From: an uncultured Sphingomonas sp.
GTDB taxonomy: Bacteria; Pseudomonadota; Alphaproteobacteria; Sphingomonadales; Sphingomonadaceae
Assembly: GCA_946482655.1 (NCBI GenBank)
Contig: CAMLSA010000014.1
Location: 1 to 44,385, forward strand
DNA length: 44,385 bases
Direction: 5' to 3'
Shown here: piece after piece, positions 29,133 through 36,374 of the stretch
How the letters are laid out: the number at the start of each line of letters is the position of its first letter
How positions within the stretch are numbered: position 1 is the first letter of the stretch
Program-made: the position numbers and the translations under genes
Notes under the pieces: generated by a model
What the model was told of the DNA's origin: nothing
Seen by the model: only the letters and a program-made list of their open reading frames with translations
Database searches by the model: none

Positions 29133-30221
29133 ATGGCCGGTGACTGGTCCGACGAGCAGAACGACGCGATCGTGGCGGATTATTTCGCGATGCTCGCCGA
29201 CGACATCGCCGGGCGGTCCTACAGCAAGGCCGAGCATAACCGCCTGCTGCAAGCGGTGATCGATCGGCCCCGCGGCTCGATCGAATACAAGCATCAGAAC
29301 ATCAGCGCCGTGCTCAAGGGGCTCGGTGAGGACTGGATCCCAGGCTACATGTACCTTCTATCCTCAGCCGAGATCGCCGCGACGCTCGACCGTACGGACG
29401 ACGAGAAACGGGCCTTCATCGTCGGCACGAAGGCGCTGGCGGAGACCTTCCGCGTCACAAGCCGCCGACAGGCTCTGGACCGCATCGCCCATGCATTGGC
29501 CGCGCGCTCCCCAATGGAGTCGTTTCGCTTTCTGGATCGCGTCAACATCCCCTTTCGGAAGGTCTCCGAACAGGACATCGACTACGCATACACGCTGCCG
29601 ATCCCGAACTCTCAGGCCAATATCCCGAAGACTTACCTGGAGTATCGCGACAAGCTCCGCTCGTTGATCTTCGACATGGAAGAGGCCTTGGTGAGCATCG
29701 ACACCATCATGCAGACCCCGAACCCACGCACGGCGCTTGCCGAGCTCGAGAAGCTCAACGAGCACCGCGGCGGATCGGGCTATCGCGATGGGCTAACCTT
29801 CTCCGGCTATAAATGTGACCTTGACTGGTCATATCTCCCCGAGGCGCTCGAAGAGCATGAGAACCGGATGCAAGCACTTGAAGCGGCTGGTCTCCTGACT
29901 GCCTACGTAGATCTCTCTCATCTGGTGAAGAAGCGTATCGCCGAACAGGCACAGCGGTTCGACGCCGAAGCCGAAGCTAGTCAGTACCTGTGGGCCGGCC
30001 TCAGATACGACCCTTCAACACTCAAGTTCGACAAGCTGAGCGTCAAACTTATCGACGAAAAAACCCGCGAATCGAAGGCTGATTTGGCGTCCAGCACGTG
30101 GCTGAACGGTATCAAAACGCGACGATCGATGGCGGAAGCATCCGACCATCTTTGGCATGACCTTATGACCCGCGTTCTTGAACGTGCCTGTCCGGGACTT
30201 ACCGACGACGAAGACGATTAG
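29133..30221 (+). CDS. Protein with N-terminal domain typical of restriction/conflict proteins, unknown C-terminal part
   Basis: This 362-residue cytosolic protein starts with a helical domain (residues 1-70: WSDEQNDAIVADYFAMLADD, then YSKAEHNRLLQAVI, then SIEYKHQNISAVLKGLGEDW with IPGY). I know this type of module from the N-termini of HNH-type and other restriction-like proteins. The remaining 290 residues contain no HNH, PD-(D/E)xK or other nuclease motif that I can see; there is a helical region with DMEEALVSIDTIMQTPN and a basic C-terminal third. It lies 42 nt after vapC and 93 nt before the next operon. The role is unknown; a nucleic-acid-binding part in defence is a guess. Confidence 0.7.
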   Translation: MAGDWSDEQNDAIVADYFAMLADDIAGRSYSKAEHNRLLQAVIDRPRGSIEYKHQNISAVLKGLGEDWIPGYMYLLSSAEIAATLDRTDDEKRAFIVGTKALAETFRVTSRRQALDRIAHALAARSPMESFRFLDRVNIPFRKVSEQDIDYAYTLPIPNSQANIPKTYLEYRDKLRSLIFDMEEALVSIDTIMQTPNPRTALAELEKLNEHRGGSGYRDGLTFSGYKCDLDWSYLPEALEEHENRMQALEAAGLLTAYVDLSHLVKKRIAEQAQRFDAEAEASQYLWAGLRYDPSTLKFDKLSVKLIDEKTRESKADLASSTWLNGIKTRRSMAEASDHLWHDLMTRVLERACPGLTDDEDD

Positions 30222-30256
30222 AGCTGGCCTAACCGGAGGACAAAGCAGCAGCCCCG

Positions 30257-30302
30257 TTGACTTTCCGCGCACGTTTGCCATATCTTGTTCGAAATTCGAA
30301 CA
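30257..30302 (+). promoter_or_regulatory. Promoter with overlapping perfect palindromic operator
   Basis: TTGACT (30257-30262), an 18-nt spacer and TATCTT (30281-30286) form a sigma70-like promoter. The perfect palindrome TGTTCGAAATTCGAACA (8+1+8, 30286-30302) starts in the -10 box and covers the expected transcription start. This is the layout of a repressor site. The XRE protein encoded at 30697 is the obvious candidate. Confidence 0.7.
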
Positions 30303-30314
30303 TGGAGCGTGACT

Positions 30315-30686
30315 GTGGACGCGACCAAGGAGGAGCTTAAGGCGATATTTGCGGGCAAGGTCCCGACCCTCGTCGCCGCGCTTGAGGACTGGTTCGAAGA
30401 GGAAGTCGAGGCGATCGACGCCGGCGTCGAGGCCGGCGCTCCCTCGGGCAGCGGAGGGTCGATCATGGGAATGCGCCCGGCGATCGACTCCAAGCGCGTG
30501 CTAGATGCGACCGCGGTCACCAAGAAGGTCTTGGAGATCGACTTGCCGCCCGAGATCATCAAGCCAGGCGGCTACGACAGCTGCGCCGACATGATCGCCG
30601 ACATCGTGCCCAAGTTGGAGAAGGTGTTCATCGGCGACATCAAAGTGAAAAAGCGCAAACCCGCGAAAGTACTGGAACCGGCATGA
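30315..30686 (+). CDS. Small acidic protein of unknown function, first gene of the operon
   Basis: This 123-residue protein starts at the GTG at 30315, chosen because GGAG lies 7 nt upstream and because earlier starts would lie inside the operator. It is acidic in the N-terminal half (ALEDWFEEEVEAIDAGVEAG), has a Gly/Ser-rich linker (PSGSGGS) and a basic tail (IKVKKRKPAKV). It follows the palindromic promoter directly and precedes the XRE gene by 10 nt. I recognise no family. Small genes at this place are often partners or anti-regulators of the XRE protein, but nothing here proves that. Confidence 0.6.
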   Translation: MDATKEELKAIFAGKVPTLVAALEDWFEEEVEAIDAGVEAGAPSGSGGSIMGMRPAIDSKRVLDATAVTKKVLEIDLPPEIIKPGGYDSCADMIADIVPKLEKVFIGDIKVKKRKPAKVLEPA

Positions 30687-30696
30687 GGACAGCGAG

Positions 30697-31053
30697 ATGA
30701 CCGACGAGACCGACCGGTGGCGGGAGATCGGCGAGCGCCTGCGCCAAGCCCGCGAGTATCTCGAGCTTAAACAGGAGGAAGCGGCCCTCGCGGTGGGCCT
30801 CTCGCGCTCGGCGCTGTCCTTGGCCGAAAACGGCCGCCGCAAGGTGGACGCGGTTGAACTCTCGCGCTTCGCGCAAGTCTACGGTCAATCCATCGAGGCG
30901 TTGACCGGGGTCGCCGAAGCCAAGCCGCTGCCGGAGAATGTCCAGGCGCTGGCGCGTGCCGCGACCGAGCTCTCCACCGAAGATCGCGCCGAGCTGCTCC
31001 GATTTGCGGAGTTCCTGCAGTTGCGCGGGCCTAAGAGCGCGCCTAATGGCTAG
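30697..31053 (+). CDS. XRE-family transcriptional regulator
   Basis: This 118-residue protein has one Cro/CI-type helix-turn-helix at residues 9-63 (GERLRQAREYLELKQEEAAL, then SRSALSLAENGRRKVDAVEL). A helical tail follows (ATELSTEDRAELLRFAEFLQ). It overlaps the ImmA/IrrE-type peptidase gene by 8 nt, the classic pairing in which the peptidase cleaves or inactivates the repressor. It probably binds the palindrome at 30286-30302 and represses the operon. Confidence 0.9.
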   Translation: MTDETDRWREIGERLRQAREYLELKQEEAALAVGLSRSALSLAENGRRKVDAVELSRFAQVYGQSIEALTGVAEAKPLPENVQALARAATELSTEDRAELLRFAEFLQLRGPKSAPNG

Positions 31054-32065
31054 GTCGCCTGCCGCCGCCGCACGACTGGAGGCCGTCGCCGCCGCGAAAC
31101 AGGTCCACCGCGAGCTCGATCTGGCGCGCCGGGTGACCGAGGGCGTGGGCCTCGTCGACGTGTTCGAGGCGATCGGCGAGCTCGACATTCCGCTTGTGTT
31201 CAAGCCGCTGAACTCTGCGCTCGGGCTTTGCCTCCCCGCGCCGCTGCGCGGCATCATGATCACCACCAAACGCGGCTTGCACATCCAGCGCTTCACCGCC
31301 GCGCACGAGCTCGGACATGCCGTGCTTGAACATCGCGGCAGCGTGGATCGTGAGATCGTCGAGCGCGGTCCGCTCGCGCCCGCAGGCGGTCGCGATCTTC
31401 AAGAAGTCGCAGCCGACGCGTTCGCCGCCGAGTTCATCCTGCCGCGCTGGCTTTACCGCCATCACATCCACGCGCAGGGCTGGACGGTCGCACGCGATCT
31501 GCGCAACCCTGACATCGTCTACCAGCTGTCGCTGCGCATGGGCGCGAGCTACGAGGCCACCTGCTGGGGCCTGCTCAGCCATCAGATCCTGCCTAAGGGC
31601 GAGGTCGACGCTCTACGCAAGGCGCAGGTCGCCAAGATGAAGGCCGCGCTCGGCGGTGAGTTCCGACCGGGATCGTCCTGGTCAGACGTCTGGCGGCTGA
31701 CGAAGAAGGACAACGGCGCCCGCCTTGTCGGCAATCCCGACGACCTTCTCCGGATCGAACTCGAAGAAGCCTCGGCTAGCGGCCACCAATGGCAAACCGA
31801 GTCGCTGACGCGCGCCGGTTACGCCGTTCTCTCAGACGAGTCCGCCTTCTCCCGCGATCCGCTGCTCTACGGCGCGCCTGCCGTTCGCACCCTGATCGCA
31901 CGCCCCCCCGAGACGGGCGAAGGTTCGGTGACGCTGCGAGAGCGGCAGCCCTGGGCGCCGGACGACGCCTCCGATCCCAGTTTCGCGCTCGCACTCGCCC
32001 TCCACGGTCCCGAAGCCGGAGGTCTCTCACGTGCCGATCGCCGTCGCTTGGGGTTCGAGCCTTGA
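31046..32065 (+). CDS. ImmA/IrrE-family zinc metallopeptidase with extra C-terminal domain
   Basis: This 339-residue protein has the gluzincin motif HELGH (H87-H91) in HIQRFTAAHELGHAVLEH and the third-ligand helix LQEVAADAFAAEFILPRWLY. Members of the family cut XRE-type repressors upon stress or phage-related signals. The C-terminal 150 residues (from about 190) form an additional region (FRPGSSWSDVWRLTKKDNGA, later DPSFALALALHGPEAGGLSR) that I cannot assign; it may sense the trigger. The ATG at 31046 lies inside the end of the XRE gene, and the stop overlaps the next gene (TTGA), so three genes are tightly coupled. Confidence 0.9.
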   Translation: MARSPAAAARLEAVAAAKQVHRELDLARRVTEGVGLVDVFEAIGELDIPLVFKPLNSALGLCLPAPLRGIMITTKRGLHIQRFTAAHELGHAVLEHRGSVDREIVERGPLAPAGGRDLQEVAADAFAAEFILPRWLYRHHIHAQGWTVARDLRNPDIVYQLSLRMGASYEATCWGLLSHQILPKGEVDALRKAQVAKMKAALGGEFRPGSSWSDVWRLTKKDNGARLVGNPDDLLRIELEEASASGHQWQTESLTRAGYAVLSDESAFSRDPLLYGAPAVRTLIARPPETGEGSVTLRERQPWAPDDASDPSFALALALHGPEAGGLSRADRRRLGFEP

Positions 32066-32697
32066 CCTCTGCCGTTGTCGATCTTCGTTCAAAACTCTTG
32101 CCCGTCCGCCACCAGGGGCGGCGCTCGTCCTGCCTCGCGTTTGCGACCTCGACAGCGCACGAAGCCAAGGCGACGGTCGGCGAACACCTCTCCGTTGAAT
32201 ATCTGTTCTTTCACGCCGTGGCGCGTACGCCCGGCCAGAACCCAGCCTTCGGCGCCACCATGGTGGCCGCCGCGGGGGCACTCTTCGACGAAGGCCAGCC
32301 TATCGAAACCGCTTGGCCCTACACGCCGGATCTCGTCACGCCCTGGGCGCCGCCGATGATCGCATCGCCCTTTCACAAGGCCAGCCTGTCATTGAGCAAG
32401 CTGGACTTCGACGGCGTCGTTGCCGTCCTTGACGCTGGCGCCCCCGTCATCCTCGGGTTGGTCATCACCGACGCCTTCTATCGACCCGACTCCGCCGGCC
32501 GGATCATCGATACCCTCCCGGACATCGAGCGGGGCGGCCACGCCGTTCTGGCGGTCGGCCATGGCGTCGATGGAAGCAACGAAGCCAGCCTTCTTATTCG
32601 CAACAGCTGGGGCGACGGCTGGGGACTAGGCGGTCACGCCTGGCTCTCCCGAACTTATGTCGCACGCCAGCTCCATGAAACCGCTCTGTTGATCTAG
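32062..32697 (+). CDS. Minimal cytosolic papain-like (C1) cysteine peptidase
   Basis: This 211-residue protein reads as a papain fold with the full catalytic set: Gln18 (oxyanion hole) and Cys24 in VRHQGRRSSCLAFATSTAHE, His160 in ERGGHAVLAVGHG and Asn181 in LLIRNSWGDGWGLGGHAW. There is no signal peptide or inhibitory propeptide, so it should be active in the cytosol. The TTG start at 32062 overlaps the peptidase stop as TTGA; longer frames only read antisense-like sequence. A bare C1 peptidase within a regulator/peptidase operon is unusual and could be the effector or an activator of it. Confidence 0.85.
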   Translation: MTSAVVDLRSKLLPVRHQGRRSSCLAFATSTAHEAKATVGEHLSVEYLFFHAVARTPGQNPAFGATMVAAAGALFDEGQPIETAWPYTPDLVTPWAPPMIASPFHKASLSLSKLDFDGVVAVLDAGAPVILGLVITDAFYRPDSAGRIIDTLPDIERGGHAVLAVGHGVDGSNEASLLIRNSWGDGWGLGGHAWLSRTYVARQLHETALLI

Positions 32698-32706
32698 GAG
32701 ATCGTG

Positions 32707-33519
32707 ATGGAATTGATCAAAGGTCAGACGGTCCCCGAGGTCTGGCTCCGGGCCGTGGAACACGTCAGCAAGCAGCCGAACGCAGAGGATTTCGACGTCT
32801 TCCTGCACATTGCGCAGCCGACGGTGCTCAGCGAGGCCGACGCCGCCGTCTACAAGACGGTTGACGGATTTCTGACCGGCCATGGCGCCTTCAGTGTTCA
32901 CACGGTGGCGGAGACGATCTTTCCGCTCGACGAATACGCCCGCAACGGGGCCAAGGGCCTCTTCGGCGACTACCCCGCCAAACTGCGAGGCATTCAGAAG
33001 GCGCGGAGTGACGGGAACTGGGGGTCCTATTCCTACCGGATTCTCCGGCAGAAGGATTTCGAGGGAAAAACGTTCAATCCTCTCGAAGACATGGTCGAGA
33101 AGATCACTCGGCACGGCAAATACCGCGCCTCCTTCGAACTCGGGGTGGGCCGTCCGTTCGAGGATGAGATCCCGATCTACGATGCGGCCACCGATCGCAA
33201 GCGGCTCTACGGCGGACCCTGCCTCAGCCACCTCAGCATCAAGGTGCACGACGGCCAAATCCGCTTCAATGCAACCTACCGGTCGCATTATTATGTGCGT
33301 CGCTTGCTCGGTAATCTGGTCGGTCTCGGTCGGCTGCAATACTTTCTGGCGCGGGAAACCAAGCTGGCGGTTGGAGGCCTGACGATCAACTCCACCTTCG
33401 CGCGGCTCGACAGCGGTTCCGGTGAAGGTTCGGGCGGTCATTGGACGAAGGCCGAGGCGCTGGAACTAATCGCATCCTGCCGCGCGATATACGACATCGC
33501 GAACGCGGTTGCGGCGTAA
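32707..33519 (+). CDS. Thymidylate-synthase-like protein with altered active site
   Basis: This 270-residue protein matches the thymidylate synthase fold in its second half. The nucleophile Cys172 lies in LYGGPCLSHLSIKV, the phosphate-binding Arg192-Ser193 in NATYRSHYYV, and Asn203 in LLGNLVGLGRLQYF, followed by LAVGGLTINST. By hand alignment with E. coli ThyA, Cys146, Arg166, Ser167 and Asn177 are kept, while Asp169, His207 and Tyr209 are replaced (Tyr, Arg, Asp). It could make a modified dUMP/dCMP (as phage pyrimidine hydroxymethylases do) or only bind nucleotide. An AGGAG site lies 6 nt before the ATG. It is not a housekeeping ThyA. Confidence 0.75.
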   Translation: MELIKGQTVPEVWLRAVEHVSKQPNAEDFDVFLHIAQPTVLSEADAAVYKTVDGFLTGHGAFSVHTVAETIFPLDEYARNGAKGLFGDYPAKLRGIQKARSDGNWGSYSYRILRQKDFEGKTFNPLEDMVEKITRHGKYRASFELGVGRPFEDEIPIYDAATDRKRLYGGPCLSHLSIKVHDGQIRFNATYRSHYYVRRLLGNLVGLGRLQYFLARETKLAVGGLTINSTFARLDSGSGEGSGGHWTKAEALELIASCRAIYDIANAVAA

Positions 33520-33533
33520 CAGGAACCACAACG

Positions 33534-34127
33534 ATGAGCGTACGCGATCAACTTTTGGCCCTACAGTGGAGCCAGCTCAAACATGACGAAGCCTACCATA
33601 AGGATGTCGTCATCCTGCCGCTGGCGGAGCGGATCAAGCACATGGCGCTTCACAACGCCAAATACACAGGCCACTTCCTCGACGCGATCGAGGCGGGCGA
33701 CGACGTCCGCCTCGCCAAGACGCTGACTGACGGCTTCATCATCGCCCTTGCTAGCGCCAACACCCTGAACCAGGACCTAGGCCAGGACCTCGCCGAAGTC
33801 GGCGAAACGCACTCCTTGCAGGCGGCAGGGCAGCGGCTTGCCAGCAGCCTCCGGCGCGATGAGTCCGACCGGCTGTGGATTATGCGGCAGTTCGCTCGTC
33901 ACACCGGTCAGCTCGCCAAGATCTGCGAGTCTTGGGATCACCTTGAGCCGGTGCCGTTCCGCGAGGGCATGAAGGCTTGCAATCTTGCGCTGCTACAAGC
34001 GGTGCTCGCCGACAGCGCGGGCCGAGCGATCGACCTGGCCGCCGCATATCAGGCCCGCATCCGTGTGATTGAAACTCGCTCCATCTTCGACAGGCATTTT
34101 CGCCAAGGCGCGGGAGGCGAGGCCTGA
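33534..34127 (+). CDS. Degenerate MazG-like (all-alpha NTP pyrophosphatase fold) protein
   Basis: This 197-residue all-helical protein resembles MazG-type pyrophosphohydrolases in residues 30-85. The stretch ALHNAKYTGHFLDAIEAGDD occupies the place of the EExGEL-type metal motif, and LTDGFIIALASANTLNQDLG matches the LxDvxxyLLaLAnrLgiDL helix. The metal-binding glutamates of the first motif are not present, so classic hydrolysis is doubtful. The stop overlaps the next gene (TGATG). The similarity is by eye and moderate; otherwise the protein would be of unknown function. Confidence 0.5.
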   Translation: MSVRDQLLALQWSQLKHDEAYHKDVVILPLAERIKHMALHNAKYTGHFLDAIEAGDDVRLAKTLTDGFIIALASANTLNQDLGQDLAEVGETHSLQAAGQRLASSLRRDESDRLWIMRQFARHTGQLAKICESWDHLEPVPFREGMKACNLALLQAVLADSAGRAIDLAAAYQARIRVIETRSIFDRHFRQGAGGEA

Positions 34128-34861
34128 TGTTCTGGGGTGGCGAACGGCTGAAAGCCGAGCTTCCGGCGCTGATCAGCGACTTCAATGCCTCGCGCATGGA
34201 TCGCGCCTCCTATCGCCTTCGTATCGGTCCCGAGGTCTATGTGTCGCCGACCGGCGAGCCGGACGATCCGCGTAACAAGCCCAGGACCAAACTCGACGAC
34301 GGGCAAGGATTCACGATTCCGGCCGGCCAGTTCGGCTTCATCCTCACCGAAGAGCGTGTGAGCGTTCCGGAGACCGCGATCGGCTTCATCTCCATCCGCG
34401 CCGGCTACAAGTTCCGCGGTCTCGTCAACGTGTCGGGGTTCCACGTCGATCCCGCCTATGAGGGACGGTTGATCTTCGCGGTCTTCAACGCCGGCCCAGG
34501 TCCTGTGCATCTGTCGCGCGGCGAACCTTGCTTTCTGATCTGGTACGCGGACCTCGATCGGCCGTCCGCGCTCGAAACGCGGCATGGGTACGACACCATC
34601 CCGTCAGAGCTGACAGGCCCGATCGCCGGCGGCTTGCAGTCGTTCGCCGGATTGCTCTCCAAAATCAACGAGAACGACAAGAAGCTGACCGACCGCGTCG
34701 GCGCCGTTGAGCGCGAGCAGGCCGTGCTGAAATGGGCAACCGCGCTCGCCGTAGGAGCCCTCATCACTCTGGGGCTGCGCGAATGCTCGATCCAGCGACC
34801 GCCCGATCGGCCCGCCGCGAGCGCGCCGGCGTCGCCGTCCACACCCAGCCGCCACCCTTGA
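34127..34861 (+). CDS. Membrane-tethered dCTP deaminase/dUTPase-fold protein lacking the catalytic glutamate
   Basis: This 244-residue protein has a DCD/DUT-fold domain in residues 10-150 (DRASYRLRIGPEVYVSP, FTIPAGQFGFILTEERVSVP, IRAGYKFRGLVNVSGFHVDP, then YEGRLIFAVFNAGPGPVHLS). A helical, charged linker (INENDKKLTDRVGAVEREQA) leads to one membrane segment (about 203-217, WATALAVGALITLGL) and a Pro-rich tail. Aligned with E. coli Dcd, Ser111 and catalytic Glu138 become Ala92 and Ala118, so deamination is unlikely. It may bind a nucleotide at the membrane face and act as sensor or effector. It is translationally coupled to the MazG-like gene. Confidence 0.75.
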   Translation: MFWGGERLKAELPALISDFNASRMDRASYRLRIGPEVYVSPTGEPDDPRNKPRTKLDDGQGFTIPAGQFGFILTEERVSVPETAIGFISIRAGYKFRGLVNVSGFHVDPAYEGRLIFAVFNAGPGPVHLSRGEPCFLIWYADLDRPSALETRHGYDTIPSELTGPIAGGLQSFAGLLSKINENDKKLTDRVGAVEREQAVLKWATALAVGALITLGLRECSIQRPPDRPAASAPASPSTPSRHP

Positions 34862-35002
34862 TGCGATCGCCGTTCCATCCGGCTTCATCAGTGTCGCGCT
34901 TTCAGCTACGGTGGCTCACGAATCTCAAATCGGCGTCAGGGTGGCCGACCAGCGGGCCAGCGCACGCCTCGTTTCCCTGCGCCGCAAACGTCGTCGGGAC
35001 TC

Positions 35003-36010
35003 ATGGATCCAACACCTGTATTCGATACTTACTGGCGGTTTGCCGCCGAGCGGCAGGCCATCTATTTCCGCCGGTTGGCCGGCCAGCCCGGACCCTGGAC
35101 CACCGATCCAATCCTCTCGACCTTTCGTTTCACCAACGCTTATCGGGCCGCCGATCGAGTGAGCCAGTTTCTCATTCGCGAGGTGCAGTATCGCGACGAC
35201 CGGCCCTCGACCCCGGAAGAGATCTTCTTCCGCACGCTGCTCTTCAAGATTTTCAATCGCATCGAGACCTGGATCGCACTCGAGGGCGCATTAGGGCCGC
35301 TAAGCTTTCGCCGCACCGACCTCAACGCGATCGTCGACGTTCTCGATAAGACCATGACGAAAGGCGAACGGCTCTATTCCGCCGCGTACATCATGCCGGC
35401 GCCGGCCTTCGGACACCGGCGCAAGCACGCCAATCACTTGGCCATGCTTAAGTCGATGATGGACGACCGCCTGCCCGATCGACTGCGACAAGCACCAAAC
35501 CTAAAGTCCGTCTACGAGATGCTGCGCCGGTATCCGGGAATCGGCCCGTTCCTGGCCTTCCAGTACGCTATCGACCTGAACTATTCCGAACTCCTCGACC
35601 ACGATGAAGCCTCGTTCGTCGTGGCCGGTCCGGGCGCCCTCGATGGCATCTCCAAATGCTTCACGTCGACGGGAGCGCTGTCGGCCGAAGACGTCATCCA
35701 CCGCGTTTGTGACCATCAGGATCAAGCCTTCGCGGACGCTGGCCTCTCCTTTCAGACGTTGTTCGGCCGCCGCCTGCAGCCGATCGATTGCCAGAACCTG
35801 TTCTGCGAGATCTCCAAATATGCTCGCGTCGCCCACCCCGAAGCCGCAGGCCTGTCGGGCAGAACGCGTATCAAACAGGTCTACCGCCGCCACGCTGATC
35901 GACTGCCGAAGCCGTTTTTCCCGCCGCGCTGGCGCCTTAATGTCGATCTGACCGAGGAGGTCCGTGATCCCGCGCCGCCGCGACAAGAACGGATCGGACT
36001 GTTCGCATGA
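35003..36010 (+). CDS. Putative DNA base hypermodification protein (HMUDK helical / glycosylase-like domain)
   Basis: This 335-residue protein matches the family described for 5-hydroxymethyluracil DNA kinase helical domains and related hypermodification proteins. Its motifs are WTTDPILSTFRFTNAYRAAD (residues 32-51), the helix-hairpin-helix-like RRYPGIGPFLAFQYAIDL (175-192), ASFVVAGPGALDGISKCF and QPIDCQNLFCEISKYARVAH. No P-loop kinase domain is attached, so it is the stand-alone form. The family is linked to phage thymine hypermodification and is thought to be related to DNA glycosylases. It lies 141 nt after the DCD-like gene and overlaps the next gene as ATGA. Enzymatic activity is unproven. 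Confidence 0.75.
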   Translation: MDPTPVFDTYWRFAAERQAIYFRRLAGQPGPWTTDPILSTFRFTNAYRAADRVSQFLIREVQYRDDRPSTPEEIFFRTLLFKIFNRIETWIALEGALGPLSFRRTDLNAIVDVLDKTMTKGERLYSAAYIMPAPAFGHRRKHANHLAMLKSMMDDRLPDRLRQAPNLKSVYEMLRRYPGIGPFLAFQYAIDLNYSELLDHDEASFVVAGPGALDGISKCFTSTGALSAEDVIHRVCDHQDQAFADAGLSFQTLFGRRLQPIDCQNLFCEISKYARVAHPEAAGLSGRTRIKQVYRRHADRLPKPFFPPRWRLNVDLTEEVRDPAPPRQERIGLFA

Positions 36011-36367
36011 CCGAGGCGAACGGCTCTCCGACACCCGACACCCGGCCTCCCGCGCCCGTCGCCAGAACCAAGACCTATCCCATCGTCGCCATCGCTTCGC
36101 TCGGATTGCTGGTGGGACTCAGCGCGATCGGTCTCTATCACTTGGATGTGCAAACGAAGGCGACGCTCTTGTCCCAACATGGTCCCGCCGTGATCGGGAC
36201 GCCTTTCGCGATCCTGGTCGCAACGATCCTCGTGTCGGGCGCGGGCGGTCGACGGTGAGTTTGGGGGATCGCTGCTTGGCGTCGAGCTTAAGGGCGCAGC
36301 CGCCACCCTCCTCGCTTGGCTCAGCGTGTTCTTGGCGGTCATCCTCGCCATCCGCACGCTCTGGTGA
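36007..36367 (+). pseudogene. Small membrane protein, apparently frameshifted
   Basis: The ATG at 36007 overlaps the preceding stop (ATGA). The frame gives 83 residues with two membrane segments (YPIVAIASLGLLVGLSAIGL and GTPFAILVATILVSG) and stops at 36258. In the +1 frame from about 36254 the sequence continues GEFGGSLLGVELKGAAATLL and AWLSVFLAVILAIRTLW to a stop at 36365-36367, a third membrane segment in the style of small proteins with a GxxLKGAxxxxLW end. Either a frameshift mutation, a sequencing error or recoding has split it. The intact form would be about 120 residues, in the inner membrane. Function unknown. Confidence 0.65.
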
Positions 36368-36374
36368 CTGTTCC

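Noticed and set aside
30285..30314. TTG start for the small acidic protein at 30285
   Set aside because: It would start translation inside the -10 box and operator; the GTG at 30315 has a proper ribosome-binding site.
31789..32061. Possible long N-terminal extension of the papain-like peptidase
   Set aside because: The extension reads as Arg-rich sequence inside the ImmA/IrrE gene, and the papain fold needs only the sequence from the TTG at 32062.
34911..35162. Short open frame in the gap before the hypermodification gene
   Set aside because: It overlaps that gene by 160 nt, is Arg-rich and shows no motif.
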